Shown in pieces: positions 35,549-44,200 of a stretch of 64,000 bases of DNA. The notes under the pieces were generated by a model that saw nothing but the letters and a program-made list of their open reading frames with translations, ran no database searches and had not been told where the DNA came from. Made by a program: the position numbers and the translations under genes. Each line of letters starts with the position of its first letter. Positions within the stretch are counted from its first letter, which is position 1. The stretch comes from Termitidicoccus mucosus (lineage in GTDB: Bacteria; Verrucomicrobiota; Verrucomicrobiia; Opitutales; Opitutaceae): assembly GCF_038725785.1 (NCBI RefSeq), contig NZ_CP109796.1, positions 7,750,501 to 7,814,500 on the forward strand, given 5' to 3'.

Positions 35549-36016
35549 ATGCTCCACATCGTCCTTTTCCAACCCGAGATACCCCAGAACACCGGCAACA
35601 TCGGGCGCATGTGCGCGCTCACCCGCTCGCGCCTGCACCTGATTCATCCGCTCGGCTTCAAGATCACCGATGCCCGGCTTCGCCGCGCCGGCATGGACTA
35701 CTGGTATTCGCTCGATGTGCACCACCACGACGACTGGGCGGCATTTCGCGCCAGCCCCGCCGCCCCGGAGGGGCGGCTCTGGTTGCTCACGACCTCGAGC
35801 CGGCGCAGTTTTTGGGACGCCGGCTTCGCCGACGGCGACGGGCTCGTTTTTGGCAACGAAGGCCACGGCGCGCCCGCGTGGCTGCATGAGGAAATCGGGC
35901 CGGAGCGGTCCATCGCCATCCCGCATGCGAATCCCGCCTTGCGCTCGCTCAACCTCAGCACGGCGGCGGGCATCGCGTGCTACGAGGCATTGCGGCAGAC
36001 CGGGCTGCTTCGGTGA
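35549..36016 (+). CDS. trmL: tRNA (cytidine(34)-2'-O)-methyltransferase TrmL
   Basis: 155 residues from MLHIVLFQPEIPQNTGNIGR, a textbook SPOUT/TrmL start. Conserved segments follow: GFKITDARLRRAGMDYW, LVFGNEGHGAP and IPHANPALRSLNLSTAAGI, the knotted SAM site. It methylates the wobble ribose of tRNA-Leu isoacceptors. An in-frame extension upstream carries no family sequence and runs toward a palindrome. Confidence 0.95.
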   Translation: MLHIVLFQPEIPQNTGNIGRMCALTRSRLHLIHPLGFKITDARLRRAGMDYWYSLDVHHHDDWAAFRASPAAPEGRLWLLTTSSRRSFWDAGFADGDGLVFGNEGHGAPAWLHEEIGPERSIAIPHANPALRSLNLSTAAGIACYEALRQTGLLR

Positions 36017-36084
36017 GCGCATTCCATCCGGCGGCGCGGAGGCCGTCCGTTCATGAAGCCGCGCAACGCGCGGCTTGTATCATT

Positions 36085-36882
36085 TCATTGATACGCCTTC
36101 CTGGCATTTTCATAGGCCGGCATGTATTGCGGGGCGAGTTTTTCGAGATTGGCGATGCGCGACTCGTCGGAGGGGTGGGTGGACATCCAGGTGGGCGTGG
36201 AACCGCCGGAGTTTTTGGCCGCCATTTTTTTCCAGAAGGCGGCCGCCGCGCGCGGGTCGTAACCGGCGCCAGCCGCGAATTTCAGGCCGATGGTGTCGGC
36301 TTCCGTTTCGTGCAGGCGCGAGAAGGGCAGCAGCGCGCCGACCTGCACGCCCGCGCCGTAAAGCGCCATCACGCCGTCACGCGTGGCGGGGGCGACGTTG
36401 TAATAATCCATGGCGAGCGCGCCCACCGAGCTTACGCCGCTCGCGAGCATGTTTTGCGAAACGCGTTCCGCGCCGTGGCGCGAGGTGACGTGGGCGATTT
36501 CGTGGCCCATCACGCAGGCGAGCTCGTCGTCGCTCGCCACCAGCTTGAGCAGGCCGGTGTAAACGCCGACTTTTCCTCCGGGAAGCGCGAAGGCGTTGAC
36601 CTGCTCCGAATCGAACACGACAAATTCCCATTGCGCGTTGGGCAGGTCGCGGCCGACGGCGCCGGCGATGCGCTGGCCGACACGCTGCACCTGGGCGTTG
36701 GCCTTGGCGTCGATGGAAATCTTTTCCTGCTTCTTGATATCCTCGAACGAGGCAAGGCCCATCTTCGCCTCGTCGCCGGCGGAAACCATGATGAGCTGCC
36801 TGCGCCCGGTTTCGGGCACCGAGGAACAGCCTGAAAGGGCGATGATGACCGAAATGAGTGAAAGGATGACCGTGATTTTCAT
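36085..36882 (-). CDS. M48-family zinc metalloprotease lipoprotein
   Basis: 265 residues. A lipobox (IALSGC, Cys19) makes it a lipoprotein facing the periplasm. The zinc site is HEIAH (His127, Glu128, His131), with the third ligand Glu in HETEAD near 191-195 and a downstream THPSDESRI motif usual in LoiP/BepA-like proteases without TPRs. It probably takes part in outer-membrane protein quality control. It is convergent with trmL, about 70 bp between their ends. Confidence 0.94.
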   Translation of the reverse strand: MKITVILSLISVIIALSGCSSVPETGRRQLIMVSAGDEAKMGLASFEDIKKQEKISIDAKANAQVQRVGQRIAGAVGRDLPNAQWEFVVFDSEQVNAFALPGGKVGVYTGLLKLVASDDELACVMGHEIAHVTSRHGAERVSQNMLASGVSSVGALAMDYYNVAPATRDGVMALYGAGVQVGALLPFSRLHETEADTIGLKFAAGAGYDPRAAAAFWKKMAAKNSGGSTPTWMSTHPSDESRIANLEKLAPQYMPAYENARKAYQ

Positions 36883-37049
36883 AGGGATTGATGCTGCAAC
36901 TTAGATGCGTAAGGCTCGCGAAGAGCAAGCCAAGACTGGCGGGCGGGCATGTGTTTACATCACCTCGTGAAGGCGGTGCGGTTGATGCCAATGGAGGGTT
37001 TTTCGCTACTTTGCATGGCTGAGGATGCGCGGGCGGCTGGAGGGATTGC

Positions 37050-37133
37050 GTGGCATGGGCGTCCACGCCCGTGTGTCCGTCCACGGGTTTGCGGCGCGAA
37101 ACGCCGTCCACGGGCGGGGAACGCCCGTGCCAC
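37050..37133. repeat. Imperfect palindrome in the M48-SDR intergenic gap
   Basis: GTGGCATGGGCGTCCACGCC (37050-37069) pairs imperfectly with the segment ending GAACGCCCGTGCCAC (to 37133). The word GTCCACGGG is repeated between them (37078-37114). The rest of the 366-bp gap 36883-37248 holds no gene I can support. Confidence 0.6.
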
Positions 37134-37248
37134 CCGACCCGCCCGCCTCGCGTCAGCCCCGGTCGACAAAGTGGAAACAGGGCATATCAAATTAAACTGA
37201 GGCCGATGCTTGAATCGATTGGCGGTTAAAATTTATATACAAGGTGTC

Positions 37249-37941
37249 ATGGGCAAAAAAACTGAAATGAAGAAGGTTGTCATCACCGGCGTCACCCGCG
37301 GGTTGGGGCGCGCGCTGGCGGAGGAGCTTATTACGCGGGGGCATCTCGTGATCGGGTGCGGACGCGGCGCCGAGGGGATCATCGATCTGCGTTTCGCGCA
37401 TGCCGCGCCGCATGATTTCTCCGTCGTGGACGTGACCGAGCCGGTCAAGGTCGAGCTTTGGGCGGAGCGCGTGCTGGGGATGCACGGCGCGCCGGATTTG
37501 TTGATCAACAACGCGGCGTTGATGAACGATCCCGCGCCGCTCTGGGAGGTGCCGGCGGAGAAGTTTTCGCGGCTGATCGACGTGAACATAAAAGGCACGG
37601 CCAATGTCATCCGCGCGTTTGCGCCCGCGATGGTGAAGGCGGGGCGCGGCGTGATCGTGAATTACAGCTCGGGCTGGGGGAGGTCGGTGGATGCGAAGGT
37701 CGCGCCGTATTGCGCATCGAAGTGGGCCATCGAGGGATTGACGCGCGCGCTGGCCGAGGAACTACCGGAGGGCATGGCGGCGGTGTCGCTCAATCCGGGT
37801 GTGATCGACACCGACATGCTGCGCCAGTGCTGGGCGGAAGGCGCGGAGGGGCACGCGAAGCCGGCCGAATGGGCGAAGCGCGCGGCGGACGTGGTGTTCG
37901 GTTTCGGCCCCAAGGACAATGGCCGGCCGGCGAGCGTGTGA
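37249..37941 (+). CDS. SDR-family NAD(P)-dependent oxidoreductase
   Basis: About 230 residues from MGKKTEMKK, whose ATG has AAGG a few bases upstream; the next in-frame ATG six codons on is also possible. Nucleotide-binding TGVTRGLGRALA, NNAAL, active-site Ser in NYSSGW and YCASK (Tyr-x3-Lys) identify a classical short-chain dehydrogenase. The substrate cannot be told from sequence and the gene stands alone, followed by its own terminator. Confidence 0.9.
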   Translation: MGKKTEMKKVVITGVTRGLGRALAEELITRGHLVIGCGRGAEGIIDLRFAHAAPHDFSVVDVTEPVKVELWAERVLGMHGAPDLLINNAALMNDPAPLWEVPAEKFSRLIDVNIKGTANVIRAFAPAMVKAGRGVIVNYSSGWGRSVDAKVAPYCASKWAIEGLTRALAEELPEGMAAVSLNPGVIDTDMLRQCWAEGAEGHAKPAEWAKRAADVVFGFGPKDNGRPASV

Positions 37942-37944
37942 GCG

Positions 37945-37977
37945 CGGCCGGCCGCCTTGAGGTCTGGCCGTTTTTTT
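37945..37977 (+). terminator. Rho-independent terminator after the SDR gene
   Basis: CGGCC (37945-37949) pairs with GGCCG (37966-37970), and seven T follow directly. An alternative GGCCGGCC self-pairing lies within the loop. The 218-bp gap to the next gene also has a perfect 16-bp palindrome, GGCAGGCGCGCCTGCC, at 38014-38029. Confidence 0.7.
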
Positions 37978-38159
37978 AGTCCTGCCGATATTCTGCCTTG
38001 CCGCTTTGTTCGCGGCAGGCGCGCCTGCCATCGTGCAAGGATGAACCTCTTTGCTTAACTATTTAACCATCTTGAAACTTGCTGTGTGGCCGCATTGTCG
38101 TGCCTTGTCCTCTTCGCAATCAATTCTTGATCCCGATCCCCAAAGCAATGCCAGCCTCC

Positions 38160-41100
38160 ATGAAACCTTGTAACCCTCTTAAAATTCGTAACTCTCTGGC
38201 CTGTCGGTTCTCCGCGGTCATCGGTGTCTGTGTGTGGCTCGCGTCCGTCACGCTGTCGCTTGCGGACGCCTCCGCGCAAACGTCGGCGCCGACAGGGAGT
38301 GTCACCGGACATGTTTACGACGCCTCCATCGACCAGTTTGTGCGCAACGCCGAAATCTCGGTGGAAGGCACGTCCATCGCCGTTGCGTCGGAGGACGGCG
38401 GCTATTACCGCTTGGACAACCTGCCCGCCGGACCGTCCACGCTCATCCTGAAATACTCCGGACGGCAAACGCGCACGTTCACGGTGAATGTCGTGCCGGG
38501 AGGCGCAACCCCGTTTGAAATGGAGCTGGGCGCGGCCATCGGTCCGCCGGCGGGGAAGAACGACGACGTGATTCTGCTGGAAAAGTTCACCGTCACCGGC
38601 GAACGCGAGGGCAACGCCAAGGCCTACATGGAGCAAAAGGCCTCCATGAACATGAAGAATGTGGTGGCGTCCGATGTGTTTGGCGAGATCGCCGACGGGA
38701 ACGTTGCCGAATTTTTGAAATACATGCCCGGCCTCACCACCAATGACTCCGATGAAGCGCGCGATGTGAGCATCCGCGGCCTGAATTCGAAATATGGAGG
38801 GTTGACCATGGATGGCAACCGCCTCGCGAGTGGCTCCGGTGAAGTAGGATCATTCAGTTTTGACCAGATTTCCCTGACCAGCATCGACTCGATCGAGGTG
38901 AACAAGGTGCTGACCGCGGAACTGGATGGCGACGCGCCGGCGGGTATCATCAATGTGCGGACAAAAAGCCCGTTGGATCAAAAACGCATGCACCTGAATT
39001 GGGCCATGACCTTGTCGGGCAACTCGTATGACATATCTCTCGACAAGAAGCCCGGCTTCGGCGACCAGAGCATCCGCAGGGTGCGGCCGGCCGGCTCCTT
39101 CAGCTATTCGGATAATTTTCTCGGACGAAAACTGGGGATATCTCTCTCGGCAAGCCGCTCGGACTATGTCGCCCATCAGGAGATACTCAGGCAATATTAT
39201 AATTATGGGACCACGGGACTTGGCACTCCCTATGTGAACGACATGCGCATTTATGACACGGACAAACGCTACATTCGCGACGCGCTGGATTTCGGCGTGG
39301 ACTTTCAGGCCACCAGGGCGCTGCGCTTTCAACTGCGCATGACTTATGCGAGTATAAACACCGAGTCCCACCAATATGTCTCACGTTTTTACGCCAGCGC
39401 CTCCGCGCCCGAGGCCAGCGCCACTTATATGCGCTCCACCGATGGCGGAGGCCAGTTGCAACTGGGCAACGGAGGCAGCCGTGTCAAGGAAGGCGCCACG
39501 TTTGCCATCATGCCCAGCTTCACCTACAAAAAGAGCAATCTCACGATTGACGGGCGATTTGGTTATTCCCGCTCTTACACGGACGACGCTGACTTGGAGC
39601 ATGGATATTTCCAATACGCGATGGTCAACATGACAGGCGTGACCGTTGGTGCGAGTCGCGCCGATACTGATTCCACGGCTTGGAACATTGTCGTGGACAG
39701 GGACATCAGCGATCCGGCCAACTTCGCATCTTATCAAAATCGGGCCTTGGACACCCACGACGAACAGGAAATGTACACTAGCGCGTTGAACCTCAAATGG
39801 ATCATCCCTTGGTCTGTTCCCGCTTTTATCAAAACCGGCGTCGCATACAGGGCGACGGTTCGTCGCAAGGAGGATAACTCGGCATATTACTCTTATCTCG
39901 GGCCGGATCGCATCTCGGGCACGCCGGATGATAGTTATGCGGGCTGGGTTTCGTCAAAATCGTTCACCAATCATTATGGCATCAATATCTACGACACGAA
40001 CGGGACACTGATGGATATCAAGCTGCCGAGCCGCACGCAACTGGCCACGATTTTTCGCGAGCACTCGCCGGATAGCGCCGATCCGTGGTTCACGGGCGAC
40101 AAAAATGATGAATTCGAGACTTGGTTTCTAAATCGCGTCAATTACTGGGAGGAAATCCCCGCCGCGTATGTGATGGGCAATGCCAAATTTGGACGACTGC
40201 AACTACAGGCGGGTGTGCGCTGGGAACACACCGGACAACACATCAACCTCCTGCCCGATCCCTATGCGGACGAGGAAATGACAGCCATGGGGCTGCCCAT
40301 AACACCAAAGGATGAAGCCTACTTGCAGGCAAAATACAAAGGCGGGCGGCGCGCATGGAAAGAAATCGAGTATGACGATTTATTTGCCAGCGCCTCCGCG
40401 CGGTGGATATTCACACAGAATCTCTTCCTGCGCGCCGGCTTTGCCCAGGCGATTCATCGCCCCAGCGTGACCCAGCTTCAGGATTTTTCGCAAATAACTG
40501 AAGACGCGCTGGACGACGAAGATTTAACTAGCATAAACATTAATCTACAGCCCGAGCGTTCCAATAATTATTCGATTGAGATCGAATATTATTTTGAGCC
40601 TTCGGGAAAGTTGTCGGCGAGTGTTTTTTGCAATGATATAAAGGATGTCATTTATAAGCGCAGCTATGTGCTATTCGACGAAAATAATAATCCGAAATAT
40701 CGCTCCAAATGGGAAAATGGCGAACGGCTGACCATGCGGGGCTTCGAGCTTGAATACAGCCAGGCTTACACATTTTTGCCGGGGTTCCTCCGCTACACCG
40801 GTCTCTTTGCCAATTACACACATGTGTTTTTTGACAAGGACAACATGGAAAAGGAAAAACTCAGCGCCGGGACGGTTCCCCAAAACGCATCCGCGGGCAT
40901 CTGGTTCGACAACCGGAAGCTCTCCGTGCGCTTGAAAAGCGTGTGGAGGGACGAGACTTTTTATCAGGCCAGCCAGTATCCCAAGGATGGGCCGGCGGAT
41001 TATTACTATAATGTTCTCCGTCGCGAGCCTTCCATAAGATTTGATCTGGACATGGAATATAGGTTCAAGTTCGACAGCCTATCGTTGTCTTTCTTCGTGA

Positions 41101-41216
41101 CGGGACGCAACATACTGAATGAGTCCCGCCGAACTTACTCGAACGTAAAGGGGCGTCTTTATGAGGAATCATTGCTCGGCGCCATGTGGACCGCCGGCAT
41201 CAAGGGGGCCTTTTAA
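38160..41216 (+). CDS. TonB-dependent receptor with N-terminal carboxypeptidase-regulatory-like domain
   Basis: About 1018 residues from MKPCNPLKIRN, which leads into a signal peptide (VIGVCVWLASVTLSLADASA). Residues about 40-125 form a CarboxypepD_reg-like domain (TGSVTGHVYDASIDQFVRNA, YYRLDNLPAG), as in SusC-type receptors. Plug (VAEFLKYMPGLTTND, VSIRGLNSKYGGLTMDGNRL) and barrel follow, ending in the outer-membrane terminal Phe (GIKGAF). It imports an oligosaccharide across the outer membrane using TonB energy. There is no SusD partner. It begins a run of four genes with short gaps: a TIG/Ig/NHL protein, an esterase and GH115, which points to glucuronoxylan fragments. Confidence 0.93.
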   Translation: MKPCNPLKIRNSLACRFSAVIGVCVWLASVTLSLADASAQTSAPTGSVTGHVYDASIDQFVRNAEISVEGTSIAVASEDGGYYRLDNLPAGPSTLILKYSGRQTRTFTVNVVPGGATPFEMELGAAIGPPAGKNDDVILLEKFTVTGEREGNAKAYMEQKASMNMKNVVASDVFGEIADGNVAEFLKYMPGLTTNDSDEARDVSIRGLNSKYGGLTMDGNRLASGSGEVGSFSFDQISLTSIDSIEVNKVLTAELDGDAPAGIINVRTKSPLDQKRMHLNWAMTLSGNSYDISLDKKPGFGDQSIRRVRPAGSFSYSDNFLGRKLGISLSASRSDYVAHQEILRQYYNYGTTGLGTPYVNDMRIYDTDKRYIRDALDFGVDFQATRALRFQLRMTYASINTESHQYVSRFYASASAPEASATYMRSTDGGGQLQLGNGGSRVKEGATFAIMPSFTYKKSNLTIDGRFGYSRSYTDDADLEHGYFQYAMVNMTGVTVGASRADTDSTAWNIVVDRDISDPANFASYQNRALDTHDEQEMYTSALNLKWIIPWSVPAFIKTGVAYRATVRRKEDNSAYYSYLGPDRISGTPDDSYAGWVSSKSFTNHYGINIYDTNGTLMDIKLPSRTQLATIFREHSPDSADPWFTGDKNDEFETWFLNRVNYWEEIPAAYVMGNAKFGRLQLQAGVRWEHTGQHINLLPDPYADEEMTAMGLPITPKDEAYLQAKYKGGRRAWKEIEYDDLFASASARWIFTQNLFLRAGFAQAIHRPSVTQLQDFSQITEDALDDEDLTSININLQPERSNNYSIEIEYYFEPSGKLSASVFCNDIKDVIYKRSYVLFDENNNPKYRSKWENGERLTMRGFELEYSQAYTFLPGFLRYTGLFANYTHVFFDKDNMEKEKLSAGTVPQNASAGIWFDNRKLSVRLKSVWRDETFYQASQYPKDGPADYYYNVLRREPSIRFDLDMEYRFKFDSLSLSFFVTGRNILNESRRTYSNVKGRLYEESLLGAMWTAGIKGAF

Positions 41217-41250
41217 AATTCAAGAAACAAAATATTATCGAATAAATATC

Positions 41251-44200
41251 ATGAACATTCATCGCGCGATTTTATATGTCATGGCGGCGTTCGCCGGTTT
41301 CGCATCCCAAGCCCTCGCCGCGCCTCCGGATGTCACGCCTGCCGCGCCCTACACGTATCACGACTACTCGACGGTGCCCTCGATACCTGGTGGCAAGGAA
41401 ACCGCAACGTCGTTTACCTATGTGGAGAACCAATACCTGATCAGCACCAGCGACGAATACTACGTGGGTAGAAACGGAACAGACGCCGCGGGCATACATA
41501 TTTCCAATGTCTATTGGGGATTCAAGCTCCCCGCCATCCGGGGGCCGCTTAAATCGGCCAAGCTGACGGCGAAGATAGATTATGTGCGCGCCCGGACGGT
41601 TCTTCAACTTTACGCCTTTGTGCCCGACACAAACCCGAGAATCCTCAAGAACGACACCAGCGGGAAAAAATATGATCCGGGAACACCCGCTAATCTGGAT
41701 GACGATATTCCCCTGACAGGAATCTATGGCGTCAATTATTTTGAAAATAATACGGACAACAACTTCGTCACCGTGAAGACAGATCCGCGCCCTACTGTGC
41801 GACTGCTAAAGGACCGGTTCTATCAACGCGTGGTGTCGGGCAATGTCGCGGTTGATGAAACAGCGGAACTTGATCTCACGCCGTTTTTTCAACCCGGGGG
41901 CGCGCTGGCGGATTTTTATAGTACGGACGGCATGCCTGCTTCCATGGATGGAATGATATGGTTTCGGGTCAGCATATCCCTGAACACTGGAGGCGTAAAT
42001 CGCGCGAGCATTGTTCAGGATGTAACTTCTCCCGACGCACCGAAACTGGAGTTCGTTTACGAGCATGTCCCCACGGCGTATGATCTCCCGCCGCCAGCGG
42101 ACTGGCCGGCGGCGGACACGGATTCACGCCGCCAAACCGTCAGGGAAAACTATCTGCGCCTGCTCGATCGCAAACTCGACATGCAGCGCGCGGCCAATGT
42201 CCCGCAAATCGACACGGCGCTCGCCTCCGGCGAAGTCGTGCCCGCCAGCGTGCTCGAATACGCCTATGCGCAGGCATGGCGCGTATCAACAACTCCATAT
42301 ACACTCACCAACAATGCCGCGATTTCCCGCGACGCCTACATCACGAACGCCCGCGACGCGTTGACCGCGGCGACCAACGCCATGGGCAGCGCCAATCCCG
42401 CCATCGTCGCCGCCCAGACCGCCGAGCTTGCCCGCGGACTTGCCAGCCTCGCGGGCATTTATCGCTGCCTCGGCGCGACCCAAACCGGCGCGTCAACCTA
42501 CGCGCTCGACGATGCCGCGCAAACCGCGCTCGCTGCGAAACTGGGCGCTTGCGCCGACGCCTTGCTCGCGCAGGCGAGTCCCGACTATGGCAGCTACGGG
42601 CGCGCCGCCTCCGCCGCGCAAGGTGTCGCCGCCGTCGCGAATCTTCCCAAGCTCGCGTCCGCCCCGAATCGCGCCGCCTGGCTCGCCTATGCCGGCGCCG
42701 TCTGGAACGACTGGAAACACGTCAACGACACCGTGGAAAACGCCCGCGGTTCCACCGGCCTTTGGCTGCACGCCACCGCGCTTCTCGCAAACGAGCTTGA
42801 TGCCGCCACCGGTTCGGACGTTTACGCGAACCAGCTCAAGGACGCCGCCGCGGTGGCGTCGATTTCGCGCCACGCCGTGGCCATGTCGCCAAACGGCGTC
42901 CTGCCGGATTACGGCGAAAGCGACTGGGACGCGGGGTTTGCCTACTGGCTGGACGCGTTTGAGCGCCTGGGGTATTCGCACGGGCGCGCATCCTATTTTT
43001 CCGCAGCCTCGGCAATCAGCGCCTATCTCGAACAAAACAAGAGCATGGCCGTTGACGACATGGTCGGCCTCGTCGAGGCGTGTCGCGCCGTCGCGGCCAC
43101 GCCGACCCTTACGCCCGAGACGCTGCCCGGCATCGCGTTGACAACCCGCGCCGACGACCAGGGTGACTCGCAATTCGACAAGGTTCACTTGCGAACCGGC
43201 GGCACGAGCGCGTCATTTGTCTCGCTCAATCTCCATGACCACGGGGGCAACGCGGGCGATGACACCGGCGCGGTTTCGCTCTACACGACAGGCTCGTCCG
43301 TGCTTCTCCACGGCACCGGCGAGGGAAACGCGTCCGCCAACCAGCGGCAAAACGCCTGGGCCACCGCGGGCGCGACCGCCGCCGACCTGCTCGCCACCGG
43401 CGGGCGCGTTGCCGCGAACACGCCCACGCGCTGGCTCGTCAATCATCGCTGGCCCGGCGCGTTCACGGCGTCCTCCAACGCCGCCGCGCCGCTCAATATC
43501 GCGAGCGTCAGCGGATTTTTCCTGCGCGTGACAAACACAGGCGCGTCGCCCGAGACGGTTTCCGTCAGCATCGACTCCGTCATCGGCGTCAAGCCCGACG
43601 GCGGCGAGGTGCAATTGCAGGGCGCGTGGAGTGGTTCCCCGAATGTCGCGGCCGGGGACACCGCCGACATCTCCGTCAGCGGGTTTTCGCTCAACCTGGG
43701 CGATTACGCCTATCTGCTCGTGAAGTGGCAAAGCAGCCATCCCGATCTCGTCGCGAGCTTCGGCATCACTGGCGCGTCGCTTTCCACGTCCGGAGCGCCC
43801 GACGGGCGTCCCGCCGCCACGACTTTGCTCACCGCCGCGGGCTCCAGCCTCCTTGAGGCGACCGCGCAGGATGACGCCCTCGCGCCCAAGGCGAGCCTCT
43901 CGCGCGTGATGCTCGACTCCGCGGGCCGCGCGATCACGCATCATCGCGACGTGCGTTTGCGCTTGCTCGACGGCGCGCTTTTCGTGCTCGACACGTTCGA
44001 GTTTGCCGAGGCGGGCAATTACACTGTCGGGCCTGTCTGGCACGCGCAAAACATCGTGAGCTCGGGCGCGTCCGCGCTTCCCGGCGCGGGCATTCAGGTG
44101 ATAGCGCGGGACGACGCGCAAATCGACACCGCGGACAGCAAGGCGTCCGCCCCGCCAAGGCAGGTGCAATTCGATTTTGGCGCAGCATCCGCCATTGGCG